This document shows positions 11,951-25,971 of a DNA stretch of 64,000 nucleotides, piece after piece. Where the stretch lies: the NCBI GenBank assembly GCA_013400975.1, contig WBMZ01012755.1:124001-188000 (forward strand), given 5' to 3'. The notes under the pieces were generated by a model. The model was not told the DNA's origin and did not search any database. It saw nothing but the letters and a program-made list of their open reading frames with translations. Position 1 is the first letter of the stretch, and each line of letters starts with the position of its first letter. The position numbers and the translations under genes are program-made. Origin of the DNA: Atrichornis clamosus (lineage: Eukaryota > Chordata > Aves > Passeriformes > Menuridae).

Positions 11951-14900
11951 CTAGAAAACAAGGGAACACAGACTTAGCCATGATAAGTCAGGCTTAAACA
12001 ATCATTGCCTTTAAAAAGCATTGCAGAATTGGGGTGACAATCTGTTCTCCTGTTGAGACAAGCTGCCCTTTCTTTCTTTCATGCAGGCAAAGTGAATATT
12101 TACAGCAGCTCAAGCTACTGCTGAGGAGACTTCCGCTGTTATGAGGCGCTGGACCAGCAATTCTGAAGCAGTAAAAGATGATGGTCCTTAACTGCTGTTA
12201 TCGTCTTTCCCAGTCACAAGCCCTCCAGAATTCATCACAAACCTTCTGTGGAACACATAGCAGAACACTGGGCAAATTTAGAGCACCTACCACAAAAAAC
12301 AAGTGAACCCCCTATGTCACAGCCAACTTCCACTGTTTCCACCTTCAGTTTAGAAATAAAACTGAGACTCTGATCATTAGCAGTCACTGAAGTTACCACA
12401 CTATTTTTCTTAATTATTTTATCACTGGCATCCTAGCCTGATTCTGGACAGGTTATTATTGTATTCTACCTGTCTCATGCTCCTTGCTATTCTTGAACTG
12501 GATTGCATATTCTCTCTAACGTCCCATTCTAAACTGATAAATATTACTAAACAGGTTTTTATTTTCCTACTGGTAACTGACCAAAGTAATTGCTGCAATT
12601 ATCTGACCTACTTGCATTTTTATACTAAAACTGCTCCACTTAGTGCTGCTGTTCTTTCCTAATATTCATTCTATCCACCAACATCTATAAAAACTCGAAT
12701 CAACATATCTCATATCCACACTTACTATAACTAAAGAAATTGCTTTCTAAAACATCTGCCCCAAATGATTGTATTAAATGAAATTGCAAAGCAAAGGCAT
12801 GTGATACCGATTGGATAATGTAATCTTAATTTTACTTATCTCACAACAATCATTACACTGATGATTTACAATAAGGGACACAGCATGAGGTACTTTCATA
12901 AAACCGTAAGGATTATAGTGAACATAAACAAAGCAATATATGAGACTGAAAATAGCTTTAAGATCATCCTTTTTCCATAAATATGTATGAACTTATCAAA
13001 GAAAGGAAAGGCTTGGTTATCTCATTGGCTTCTTATCACTTGTCATGAATGATAACTACTCTACACTCTCTCAATATATTACCCCTTCACTCTCAATCTG
13101 TGACTTTTCAATATGATTCTGTTTTCAGCAAAACACACTGAAACTAAGCAGGGGATGGACATAGATTATTTGTGCCCTGTCATCTTGGGTTCTAATAATC
13201 AGCCTCCAAAAATTTAACAGTGAACCTGTCAAAGTCCCATAGCCTGCTTTCTCATCAGATTTTTTCTGAGAAAGTATTCAATACATAGTTCAGAAAATCT
13301 GTGGATAAAATAATGTATCTCTACTACAGACAGATCTCCAGGGACTATTGGATTTTTACCAGAAAAAAAGGAACACCAGTGATAGAACCAAAATTATGCC
13401 ATTTGCATAGCTCTCTATGACCACAAATTTTTACCATAAATATAAATACAGACAAATTTTTTAATTTCTCCTGGATCCTCAAGGCTTTAACTCTAAAAAT
13501 TCTCATTTTCCTTCTACAGATCTGTCTCTTCAAATACCCACACTCTGTCTTTCAAAAGGGTTCATCTTTTCAATGGTTTGTCTTCTAAGAATACAGGTGT
13601 TCAACCTTATATGCCTTTTAACAAATGGCTCCAGCCTACAAGGCAATTTCTTTGAGATCAAGGAGGATTCACACTTCCTTTACAACCTTTGCATTTTGGA
13701 GGATTCAGCAAACTTTAATCCCTTAATTCACATTCTAAGAATAAAATATAATCTAGTGTAAAATTATGATCTACAGATACTTTCACCAGATCAACACCCT
13801 CATGATTTAAAAGACTATATCTGGGAGTCCTTCCTTAAATTTCATCAAGAGGAAATTAAAATGATGAAGTATCGTTCAGCTAAAGGCATATAATCAAAAC
13901 AAAAATGGTTATCCACTAATTCTATTTGCTGATGTGACTAATGGGAATCATTGATCTAGTAAGTTAATTACAGCTTTGATTTGACCATATTTTTGTTATA
14001 TTTGTAATGGATGTAATAGTAAAAACACAATAATAAATTATAGATAAGAATAACTTTAATTTCTTGAGAAAGTTGAGTAAGCAATGTGGAAAAAAAATAT
14101 ACACAAAGAAAGAGGAAGTGGATCCTCAATCGCCTGCACCATGTCACTGTTAGACAGCATTGCCCTTGCTTCAGTTCACTCCAACCAACTCTTTTCTAGA
14201 GAGCTCTTCTCTAGAGGAGACAAGTCTTAAGATATCCAGACATGATCCACTCATTGGCATCTATACTGAGTACTAATGGCCTCTTCTTGGCCCTCCTTTA
14301 CTTAGTAGCATGGAAACAGAGTGCACAGAACCTGAGAGCTCAAGATTAGGAAAGCAACTCACAAGCCACAAAACTCTACTTCCAAATGGAATCCTGTCCA
14401 TTCATGTCATTGCATAGGACTACATCAGATTCTTATAGATTAATATGACAATTAAGAAACTGTAACTACATTCAGCCCAGCATTTTAATAAGCTGTTTCA
14501 AACAGGCTTACGAGACTTTTAAAGAGAATAAGAATGTGGTCTGAGTACAGTCCTCCAACACGCAAGGCTTAACAGCTGTAGAAGGCCTTTTAGATCTGAG
14601 ATACTTTCATTTAAAGTGGCAACTGAAATTATGAAGATTTGTGATGTAAATTGTATGGAATGTACAGTGCTCAGTAATAGAAATAGTGGCCTTTTGAAAC
14701 TGACAGAGTGCATTTGAGAATCCACGGCACTACCGCTTCCCTAAAACTGTGAGTTTTACGTGAGTGAAATGGATGTAACAGGATATGCCATCACCTTAAT
14801 GTAACAGCATTCTTAACCTAACAGGTTTCTGATTTCAGTAGACAGCAGGTCTCTTCCTGGACTTTACCTTCCATATGCTACAATGAAAATGTGGTTGAAT

Positions 14901-15118
14901 ATCCAAGGCTGTTAAGAACAGATAACATTAGTGACAAGAACCAGATTAATCTAATCCAAATACTGATGTCCAGTATTGGAGCTGAAGAGCCATTCAGCTC
15001 CTATTAGCCTAAGACTTTTGAATAGCACTTGACCAAAATCACTGCTAGATTTATCACTTCCTAAAAAATAACATTTACCTTGAAATTTCCACTGTTACTC
15101 CTTTTGCTTCTACATCCA

Positions 15119-15172
15119 TTTCTCTCTCTCTTACCCTTTTCTCTCTCATCCCTTCTCTCTCTCTCTGCCTTT
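15119..15172. repeat. CT-rich low-complexity patch
   Basis: Interrupted runs of TCTCTC alternate with CCCTT on the plus strand. It is a degenerate dinucleotide repeat. Confidence 0.75.
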
Positions 15173-17530
15173 CATGGCATCATTTATTCTAATGAGTGAG
15201 CTATACCAGTTATGTTTCAGTGTATATGGGACCATGCCATGTTCTAGTGGCTCAGTGTCTACACCAGATACAGGATTATGAGACAAATGTTACAACTTTA
15301 CTGGCATAGTGATTGCACTGACTGTATGAGTTACTAATGTAGGTAACATAGCTGTCAGCTGTGACACAGGAGAGCTACACTAGCTGTATGTCAGCATATA
15401 TAAATTCTGAAAATTATCAGGTCTATATGCTACATCCTGTTATTTTACCTAATGAGTGTCCCCAGGAGATAACAGGAGGACTTTAAAAATCCTGAATTCT
15501 GTACATTCCTTCATTCTATTAGAGTATCTCAGAAACTTTCGTGCCATACTTAGTCCAGACAAGGTTGAATAGTTCAGTTCCTATTTCACATAAAAATCTT
15601 AACTGTACTGACATCTAGGCCCTCTTTCCTAATTTTGAAATAGTCACTGGTGTTCACTGTTTTCTCTTAGGTCCATAAATGTACTGATTATATATATTTC
15701 TGCTATTTCTACTCTATTACACAACACCAAGATGCCCCTATTACAACTTTTTCTCCTCTGTGCAAGAGAAAATAGTCTTTTAAATGTAGATGTTGCTTAT
15801 GGGGCTGATTTTTCCCAACAGTAGCTTTCCTGACACAGTTCTGAGTTTGTGATTTACTTACATACACTTTACATATAATGTATGGATTGGAAGGATAGAT
15901 TAGGGAATACACAGGCAAACCAAGAAGGGGGCATATAAACCAGGAAAGGAACACCCTAATCAAGTGGTACTGCAACATACCTGTGATTACTGGGTGCATT
16001 TTCCATCTTAGTTTTACTGGAGATCGTGAAATGTAAATGCTAGCAAATGTACACGTATTGGACACATTGAAGATATTTCTGGTTCTGTTTCAGTGATTTG
16101 TGATAAGGGTTCATGGTTCTCTCCAACGATATCTGAAGAAATTATGCCCTTTGACAAGCATTCTCTCCAAAGTAAAGGCAGGATTGGTCTGAAAACAGTG
16201 TAAAGGAGATTTGTTTTCACAGTAGTCCCTAAAAAAAATCATTTCAAAAATTATTTTTAACACATGTAATGCACATCAAGAGCTTTGAAGTGAGATAAAA
16301 AATAAACAACAAATAAAATGGGTAAATGGAATGAATAAAATCATATAAATGAACATAAAATAAAACATATTTATAGAATAAAAAAAAATACAAATACTAA
16401 AACCAGCTTTAAAATCTGCTTTCAAAACTCTCAGGTGCTAAACCAAGAGCTCTCTAAGAAGAGATATAAAGCCTCTTCAGAATACACAAATTATCAGTAA
16501 AGTCATGAACATGATGGAAATTCTATTGCAGAAGTGGGTCTCGGAAGCAGAAATCTTAATACCTGTGAAACAACAACTGCAAAAGAAGTCTGGTTCCCAG
16601 ACTAACAAAGAACTTCACTTAAAATCATTAACTCAAATGCAGTGATGAGTAAAGAATAGTGCATTGCAGATAAAAGAGAGAGTTTATCTGCAATATCAGT
16701 ATAAATTCAGAGTGTGTGAATAATAAACAAAAATGAAATGTTTGCACTCAAAACTTTGAATATTAACTAAAATATCAATAATGAGTCACCATTTCACTGT
16801 AAAGACAGTTAACTTCAGTTTAGAGACTCTTCAGTTTAGAGTTTCAAAGGCCCAGAGGACTGAATCCAATGGAAACTGGAGCCTGTTCCTGAACATAAGT
16901 TTAGTGCAAGGTAAACACCATTTTAAAGCACACCAATTCCTTATAATCCTGTCTCTAATTAAGATTTATTTTCTTACTTAAGTGAATAGTACTATATGAT
17001 TCCCAACTGTACAACACAAATAAATACATGTATTTTAAATTTTAATGATTTAAAATTATTTCATGTTTTAAAAAAAACTATTGGTCTATTTTGAATCAAA
17101 ATGCCTTTTGAACTTGAAAAGTGCTGAGTCATTTGTTATCTCTGATTCTCCTTCCTGACAACAGTTTCCAGTCATCTTATTTTCTAGTCATATATCTAAA
17201 GCCAAACTCGGTCTGTATTATCTGTGAGTTTCACTTATGTTTACTAAGATTTTACCTATATTTATTAAAGCTTTTTAAAAGCCTATCAAACTGATTAAGG
17301 CTTGATAACAGACCTCAGAAATAAGGTCAAGAGACCGGAAATAAGGTCACCTGTGAATATGTTTAAAAATGCTGCTGTGGAGAATTAAGAGCTCTTTAGA
17401 TTGACAGGAAGTGTAAAGAGCAACCTCAAAGCTGCTTTGTGTACATGGGTTATTAAACTCAGATACTAATAGCACCTCCATAATGAAGGAACCTTATATC
17501 CCTGTCTAGACGAATAAAGATAAAGACAGC

Positions 17531-17562
17531 TTCACTGGCACAAGATTTCACTGGCACAAGAT
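17531..17562 (+). repeat. Perfect 16-bp tandem duplication
   Basis: TTCACTGGCACAAGAT occurs twice head to tail with no mismatch. It looks like a recent short duplication by slippage. Confidence 0.9.
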
Positions 17563-20400
17563 TTCTACTCAGATGTCTTTCTAAGACACTTTGTGAACCA
17601 CCACAACTTAGCATGAACTCAGTACTAGTTAGCAGTAAAACTCAGACAAGGAAAACTTCCGTCTTAAACCAAGGAATTTAGTTTTGGCAATGAAAATTTT
17701 GCTTAAGGATCTCAGACATGCTAGGTCTCTGCTTGAGTGTCATCTGGACTATATGGTTCAGCACAGGAACTAATAAAAGAGGACGATATAGAGATGATTT
17801 TCAAAAGGATGCAATCCAAAGAAAACCTTTGTTGAAGTCTCAGAGGACAACAGCACAAACTAGCCTTCCTAGTCAGTTGCTATATAATTTTGAAATCACT
17901 AAATCTACATGAGATGTGGGAAGTATGAGGACTGGCCCGACATCACTTACTGAGGCAATATTCCTCCTGGACATATCACAATTTTAGAATTTTAATGCTT
18001 TTTGAAACTAAATTTTAAGTGGGTTTCATGGGACAAGAGAGGGGAAGTGATAATGGAAAGGATAGTTTGTCTCTCACAGATGCATATGTCTATGTGAAGA
18101 ATCATCCAGCATCTTCCTGACAACCCCGTTATGCTCCCCTGTTCATTTGTTATGGTACAGTCATACTTTATACGCAATTTGATTTTTTTTTCCTTCTCTC
18201 CCCTCTTCCTTCCCACTACCTCATTCCTCTCTACTTCAATTTCCAACTTGGATCATCAATCCAAGCAGTCAAATTAGGAACTTCCATGCTGGATCAGGAA
18301 AAAAAGTATCCTGTGCCTTGATTGCTAATACTAACAGAACAACTTTAGCCCTGAAGCATAAGGTTGGACATCTTTTCAAAGTAAGGGCTGTAATACTCTT
18401 TCACAGTGATGGTACTTCCTCAGCCTACCTATAAATCTCTCCTTTTGAAAAACTTGCTAGTATCTTGATGTGTGATAATGAATTTGAGTCTTACATACAT
18501 GAACAAAAAAGGTGGGAAGGGGGAGATTATAATCATTTTACGCAGAGAATCTTTTGATTTATTTCAGTCTCAGTTTGCTCTTATGTGTTCCTGTTTGCCC
18601 TATCAGCTCAATATGCCAGATTTAATAAAGTCCATTCATGCTTCACTCTCCTTTTTATTTAAACAGTATTAAAGCACTGATATTTAGAAATTTCAGTTTT
18701 GTTAAAGGTGAAGGTTTGAGTTTCTTAAGTATTCTCAGATGCTTAAGCAGAAATGTTAAGGTATCAAAGGGTGGCTGAATCTCAGTTTTTGGATTACTGG
18801 TCTTAATTTGAACTTTTGACATCTGGCATTTCACTCGACTCCCTAAGAAATGTGCTTCCAAAGTGATACTTCTGTGGAGAACACAACATCAGCTAATTAG
18901 CACTAAGAGAAGTGTTGATTTCTCACCACAAGTGAAACCTGCCATAAGAAGAAAAAGAAAATAATTGGTAAATGTAAATAAATGCTGGTGATTAGTATTT
19001 ATAATCTTTGTTTTCATGGTGCACACACAAAATGTGGAAGGAGGTTTGCATAGACAGCCAATATGAAAACACCTGTCCCTGTACTGTGGGGGAGGGAGGA
19101 AGCAGGAGGTAGCAGATGGAGGAGCCACATGGACTTTTCACCTTCCTTGCTTTCCACTAAGTGCTGTCACTAGTTCCACAGCCCAAGGCAGAAGGCATGG
19201 CAGGTACAGGCTCTACCATTGGCCAGGCAAACATATGGATTTCTAATTCCAAGAACCCTGTCAATCTCTGTAGCGGAAGGGATTTGACCATGTTTTCAGT
19301 GCCGTGGTTGGAATAGCAGTCACAAAGGAAGTTATGCAATTACCAGAAAAACCCTGCTGATGGATGCCATATTGATGCTGCAGAGACACTAACCATTAAA
19401 TCCTCACTGGGTTGCCTTCTAGAGTAAAAAAATTTTAAAAGTCTTGAATTGTTGTAGTCCAATCCTTACGCTAGACATCTATATTTTGGAGAACAAAGGA
19501 CTGGAGGACTGGAGAAATAAATCCTATTCTTAGTCTAAGTTAGTCATCTACACTCCTCTGTAGTCAATGAAGAGAGATGGACACTGAAAAAAGTAATTCA
19601 TCTCATCTATCTCAAGATGGAATGAGTAGTTCTCTGGAGACAGCTATTTCTCTCCACTGACTACAGAGTGAGCCTGGATGACTACCTTAGATTAGAGCTG
19701 TATCTTTTTTGATGACTGAAATAAAGTAAGATGAATCTAGGCAAAAATTACTAGAACTTCTAGAAGCCCATTTATTTTTCTTTCATCTCAGGTTACCTGC
19801 AATCACTGGGAACCATATAGATGACTACATTTTCTCTGCTCATTAATTTTAATTCAATACTGTTCCTTACATAGCATAATATAAATTTATTCCAAAATGC
19901 CATACGCTGTTCAACTCTAATAAATTTCTACTAACCCTTCAACTCTGTTTAATTTTTGAAATCGATTATTTTAACCCTACTTCATAAATTATGCAGTATT
20001 TCAGTTTATTTTAATAGTTTGAACAGTGGTCTGTGAGATGTAAAGTCTCTGTTCAGTAATTCTTTGTCACTTTTCCATTTTATCTTTTTACTCTCAGTGG
20101 CTATTTAAAAGACAAATCTATATGCACTATCATACTTTAGAGCTAGCATTAAGTAATTAGTAAAAAAATGTTATTTTAATTCAACAGAAAGGCTTTAACA
20201 GCTTTAGCTTTGCTTTTTTGTGCTGGAATAACTTTCAGGTTTAGTTTAGTATATATCCTGCCTGGGCCTGTGCTTCTTGCTTTGACATAAGATGTAAAAA
20301 TCACTCTTCTAACTTTCAGAGGGTAATTTGCATTCAAAGGCACATGGATAGGAATCACTCCACATTCTTTCTGCTTAATTATCTCTCTTTCCCTCTCCAG

Positions 20401-20589
20401 AGCAAATGCAGAAGAGAGGTGAAGAATGAGTTGGACTTTGGTTGTGCCTTTAGCAGAGCACTCTGCACAACTGGACTGATGCCAGCAAGAAGCTGGCAGT
20501 CCCTGGAGTCCCTGGAGCTGGACAGAATTTGCATCAACAGTATTTCAGGAGAACACTTGTGTAGAAGACAACACAGAACAAGTTATAAG
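20401..20589 (+). other. Candidate exon (63 codons), unrecognised
   Basis: This is one of the best splice-site pairs in the window. A long pyrimidine tract ending CCCTCTCCAG at 20400 leads in, and AAG|GTGAGG leads out. Exactly 189 nt (63 codons) lie between and are open in one frame only. The segment contains a small internal repeat (TCCCTGGAG twice), and its GC content is above that of its flanks. The peptide has many Cys and Arg residues, matches no family I know and is not strongly coding-like. A non-coding RNA exon is therefore as likely as a coding one. It lies just upstream of a CR1 element. Confidence 0.3.
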
Positions 20590-20854
20590 GTGAGGAAACT
20601 CATGAATATTCTGCAGACCTGCTTATTTATGGCAGCATTTGGAAATCCCAAATTCTTAATGAATTTTTGTACAGCATATCATTCTTCAGGAAAAAAAAGA
20701 AAAAAAGAAACAAGAAAACAAAATTAATGTTCCATTCATCAAATCCAGAATTATCAGCAGCATTCTTCTTCTTAAGGGAAACACGGTGCCACCTAGGTGA
20801 TGACACAGCGGTAATAAATTGTACAAAACCAGGAAAATGGAAATAACTTATTAT

Positions 20855-21302
20855 CCAGAGAAGGGCAAAAAAGCTGGTGAAGGAACTGGAGCTCCTCTTA
20901 TGACAAGTGGCTGAGGGAGCTGTGATTGTTTAGTCTGGAGAAAAGGAGTCCTGGGGGGACCTTATCACTCTCTACACCTGCCTGAAAGGACGATGTAGCC
21001 AAGGGGGGTCAGACTCTTCTCCTAGGTCATTAGTGACAGAATAAGGGAAAATGGCTTCAGGTTGCACCAGGGGAAGTTTAGATTGGATCCTAGGAAAAAT
21101 TTCTATACCAGAAGGGTTTTCAAGCACCTGAACAGGCTGCCCATGGAAGTGATGGAATCACCTTTCCTGGAAGTGTTTGAAAAATGTGTAGTTGTGTCAC
21201 TTGGGTCATGGTTTAGTGGTGAACACTGTGGTGCTGGGTTAAAGCTTGTACTATATGATGTTAGAGGTCTCTTCTAACATTAACAATTCTATGATTCTAT
21301 GA
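20855..21302 (+). repeat. CR1 LINE fragment with ORF2 C-terminal remnant
   Basis: This plus-strand copy ends in CAATTCTATGATTCTATGA, the CR1 terminal repeat. Upstream are typical CR1 segments such as GAGAAGGGCAAAAAAGCTGG and GTTTAGTCTGGAGAAAAGGAG. Translation at about 21062-21190 gives a decayed version of the CR1 ORF2 C-terminus (FRLDPRKNFYTRRVF, then LNRLPMEV). It is 5'-truncated and inactive. The short open frame across its end is repeat sequence. Confidence 0.93.
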
Positions 21303-21399
21303 ACAGTTTGAACATTTTGCCATATGTCTTGAGAATAACCTTTAAGCTCCTCTTTGAGCACAAAGGAAAGGTGGTTACTTCTTGACTGACAAACCACAG

Positions 21400-21830
21400 T
21401 TGTGGTTCTCCCAAGCACAACGAGCAGCTACTGCAGGGCACAGAGGGAGGCTGGGCACGAACTTGTTTGCCTAATGATGCTCCATTATCTTCCCACCTCA
21501 TGCTACTTTAGCCAGGACTAGATTTAGTCAGGTCTAGATTTATTCAGGACTACTTTCGTGCCTGCTTTGCCACATGGACACTGGCTGACCTGCACCCTGA
21601 GGGCTGAGATGGAATCCTCTCCCCGCAGTGTGGCCTGAGGTGGGGGACATTTTTGGGGCTGTTCCCATGGGCCCTACAAATGGAGTGGCCACTGACAGGT
21701 AGGGTGTCCAGCTGCTGTTTGTGGTCAGCACACACAGAGCACAAGAATGAACTGGACATGGCTCAGAGCACCCCAGTCCATGAGGGTCTGGTGGGTTAAG
21801 ATGGCCTCTGGGGGTCCTTTTTCACGCAAA
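21400..21830. other. GC-richer block of unknown origin
   Basis: Directly downstream of the CR1 tail is a stretch clearly richer in G and C than its surroundings. It includes CTGCAGGGCACAGAGGGAGG and a segment around 21560-21800. Short open frames occur on the minus strand in two registers, as expected when stops are depleted by composition. It could be an old repeat or an LTR remnant, but I cannot identify ends or a family. Confidence 0.4.
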
Positions 21831-24800
21831 TTATGATTCAGTAACATTATTGTCACTGAATGTTGATAAACAGTCTGAGGCACTGCTCAGCAATAAAGGA
21901 AAAAAAGTTGGAGCTACAGTGTTAGTGTGATCCTTGGACACCAGTTCAGGCAAAGCTTGTGGCATGAGGTGATGCAGTGGGACAGAGTGTAATAATACAT
22001 ACTTGACAAATGTTAATAATTAGATGCAAGTCTAAAGGAGCCTAATCCACATGTTAAGCTGCTTGAAAGAGTTTCCTTAATCTTATACCTGAATGCAGAC
22101 TGTAACAGAGAGCTGAGAAGGCTGGAATCACTGCCTTGGCTTGATGTTCACTGTGCTCGTCAGCACTCAGTAACACCTCTACACAGGCAGGGTATTGGCC
22201 AAGAAAAAGAACACAAGAGGCAGCGTGAATGGGAAAGGCAAAGAACTTATAAAATAAGAAAGTATTTGGTACTTGAAAACAAAATTCAATGCTTTATAAT
22301 TCATCTTATAATATATTCAAGCACAAATCTATTAATAATTTGATTATCAGTGGAAGTTCTGTAAAGATGGATCACTACTTCACCAGTTAAGATTTGAAAT
22401 ACATTTCATTGAGTTTAAAAGACTGTGTTTTTTCTTTTTACTGTTGAGAATTTACCAAAGATATTAGAAAGTAGTGGTCTTTAGAGTAAGACTCCTGCCA
22501 CTCACTGTGTGCAGGGATCTGATACAACCTCTCAGAAAGTACATCATGTCCCCACTAGGCAGTTCCCACACTTGGGGACTTACCTAGCCTGTGTACAGAG
22601 AATTGCACGGCCTTTCACACCACGTTTAATTTTTCTTGCTGAACCCTATAAAATAGGTCAGACTCCACAGGCGCTTACACATATGTGAGGTACGTGAGGG
22701 AACAGAGAAGGTTTCTGACTTCCTGTGGGCCACTTAGGCAGTTAAAATATGCTAAAGCTGATGGTTTGGGTGGTTAACATCTCCCCAATTACTCTGGCAA
22801 GTGCTGCACTTACAGCCTCACTGTCTCAAGCCCACTGGTTTCTTTTCCTTTTTTTTTCCCTGATAGAAAGAGAGCAAATGCCCATAAGTTTTATACTATT
22901 ATGGCTGGTTCTACAGCAGTGTTTATCTAGAAATCACCCTATCCAGGGCACAGCTGACATCAGTGATGGAGCAGGTGCACTTCAAGAGCAAATATGCTCT
23001 GGCCAGGTAAAGTGACATTTCAGCTAAAATTGTGATTCTGCAACAGAACAATCAATCCTAAATCCAGTTTCACTGGGGGGAAAATCAACAAAGTTTGTCA
23101 TAGAGTCATAATTTTCAGTCTTCTTAAAGAGTGTTGTAATGAGAAAAATATCTTACTTCATTCTGCACTCTGGTTTTACTTAAGCAGTAGAACGCCTGCC
23201 TGTCTCATAATGGATTTTAGGACTCAAGAGGCTCTAGCACTCAGATAGGTATTCATTGCTCTACTCTGTTACAGTTTTATTAATTCTGTGCAATACCTGG
23301 CTTCACCTTTTAGTTTGGTAACTTCTAAACAGAAGAAAAATATTAAATCTGTAATTCTAAATCTTTTACGTATAGCTCCTAAAAGATAATTTTTTTTCAC
23401 AAAGGAGACTTGGCAATGATAAGTACATAACCTAGTTAAGGCATATGTGTTTAGCCCTGACTTCAGAACGGAAGAGTTTTCACTGTTCCTTCACTCCTGC
23501 TTGTCAACAATTGGCACAAATTTCACAGGTTTCCATTAGCACTAATTAGAATACGTTTGCTTTGTAGTACGTGATAATTTTGTCACCTCTTTAAACTTTC
23601 CAGAGTTTTGCAGAGTTACCAGAATGGAAAATTTGAAGCTATGTGACCTCAAAATTTCAATAATTATTTGATGCCAGCAAATGTCTATTCCAAATGGCAT
23701 CTGTTTCCCTTTGAGATTAAAAAGGAAGTATCACTTCCAACAATACTTTTTTATTTACATTTCCCATTCCATCCTTGCATGTAAGTCTAAAGAAAACCTA
23801 TTATAACACAGAAGTAAATCAGATGAAATTTAGATGTGTCTGTACTTTCATAATTACATAATTAAGTCTGAAAATTCTGCATGGTTCCCATTGCTGTATT
23901 AATTCAGCTTTGTGTCCCTAGAAATGGATTAAATTAGATCAAATCAGTAGTCTGGCTTTCCTTTTGATATATTGCAGAGACAAAACACAAAACAATGAGC
24001 TTCCATTAAGGAGATTGTTCCATTCTGATGGGTCTGCAATGGCAATTGACTCAGGATTAAGTCTTTCAATGCTCAAATCCCCGACCAGTGGAAATGAAGA
24101 GTAGAGTGCTCCTCCATGGTTAAAAGGCAATTTTAAATATTTTTAAAATGGAAGATATGAATGAACAAATGATTATTCAGCTGGGACAACATCCAAATAC
24201 CCAGGTGCTCTGGACATACATTAAAAACCTGGGTCTTTGCAGTCCATTACTTGCTTCAACTAATTTACCTATAAAACATTTTAATTAATTTCCAGAGGAG
24301 TTGCAAATGCTGTTACTTTTCCCCCATAGAAATACCCATCTATCCTGATTGCTTTAGAGTCTATGAATAAACAGAAATACCTTTAATCCTGCATGAATAG
24401 CTGAATTTCAAATGCTCTATCCTGAAAAATGACTCAACACAATAAAATCTTACTAATAATTAAAATCAGCATACAATTAAAAATAGGAAAAAATTAGTAT
24501 ATATTTTAAAAAGTTATTATGTGCTCTCCAAGGACATCCTTGTCCCAGGATCTATCCACATAGCTGCTCCAGAAGCTTCTTGGACAACATTAACTAGAGC
24601 AAAGCACTACAGATAACTGAGGCCCCACTTTGTGAATAATGAATGTCATGTTACAATTATTTGTAGCTCCATGACATATCAGCAATGCAACAGGGTGAGT
24701 AGGGTGGAGGAAGGAAGAGTATGAAATGAGAGATTTAGAGATACTACATACTAACTAAACCCAGAATATCAAAGGTATCAGGTGGCAGAGCTCAAACTTT

Positions 24801-25971
24801 TTATTGCCCTTTTCTAGTCAGAAAACTGCCCTTAGAACTGAGCAGTTCAAGTGATAGCATCAAATATTTTAATTCAGTTTTTCCTATGAAAATGCAGCTT
24901 TCAATTTGCCAGTTTGCTCCAATGTAATCTCTTCAGAAGAAAATTTTTAAAATACTTCCTTTAGACATTCTAAAAGAGTTGCAGCGTAGATATAGAACAT
25001 CTGTGTGACTATAATGTAGTCAAAGCTACACTTTGTAATTCCAGGGTACATTACTTTAGCTTTTAGCAAACTAGAAGAACAGTAATGTATGTGTTTCAGT
25101 TCATACAAACCTATAATTCCAGAGACCCCCAAAAACATACTGCAAGTAGGAAGAAGTGTTGCTGTCTCCCTCACCCCCCACCTCTGGTTGCCTTGACAAA
25201 CAGGTTAATGTTAATTTAGGTCTAGCATTGATAGACAGAGCTTACCAAGTATGTTTCCTACTTAACCATTTTGCAGTTTTGCCGCAAGCTGTGTTGGGAA
25301 CATTCTGTCACTTTTTTGAAGTTCTGTAATTTTGTTTTGAAAATGAGCATGTACTGCTTTATTGTTAAATTCAGATATTAATCACTTTCCTATCAAACAT
25401 TAATGGGATAGAATAATTTAGGAACTAAGTGGCCAAACATGGCATGGATCATTGGATTGCTACAGACCTTGTCCAAAAAACTGTCAGGGTATTCTTGGAA
25501 AAATTCCTTTCAGTACTTTGAAATGCTTCTCAGCAGTGAATTTGAGGCATGGATTTTTCAAGGAGAGAGTTAAATCTCCATCCAAAAAAAATCAATATCA
25601 AATGCCATATGATAACCTGCCCTTAGGTTGATCTATGCATCCCCTTATCCCTCTAACATAGGCCTAGCCTATACTTACACCTGGATCCAGACCAGTTTAT
25701 TTTTACTAGTCATTAAAACTGGTATTTCCACTATTTTCAAAAGCTGTTTACTGTGCCAATGTTTGCTTTCTACTAACACCTGCTCTCTAATGGAATAATT
25801 TAAGCTTTAAGCTTTTTGCCAGCCTGCTTTTTAGCACGGGAAAGCACTGTCAATTGTCAGTTTTCTTAAGACAGATTTTAAAGTAAAAAATAGTCAATAC
25901 CAACACAATATTTCTTTGTAAATAATAATAAGTTTACATCTAAATCTGCCTTGCTTCTTCTACAAGTCCAG
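21831..25971. other. AT-rich single-copy stretch, nothing firm
   Basis: No repeat is recognised. A 29-codon open segment at 22920-23006 is bounded by an acceptor-like CTACAGCAG and a good donor (CCAG|GTAAAG). It is short and its acceptor lacks a strong pyrimidine tract, so I do not call it. Confidence 0.5.

Larger units (their letters stand above)
11951..20400. other. AT-rich single-copy stretch with minor low complexity
   Basis: No gene or interspersed repeat is recognised. It contains a CT-rich patch near 15119-15172, an A-rich patch near 16290-16390 and a 16-bp tandem duplication at 17531 (listed separately). A very short minus-strand splice-bounded segment at 15981-16014 ends at a good GTATGT donor but is too short to support. 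Confidence 0.55.

Noticed and set aside
15709..16065. 118-codon minus-strand frame
   Set aside because: It is rich in Ile, Tyr, His and Ser, with no domain and an internal strong donor motif. It looks like chance.
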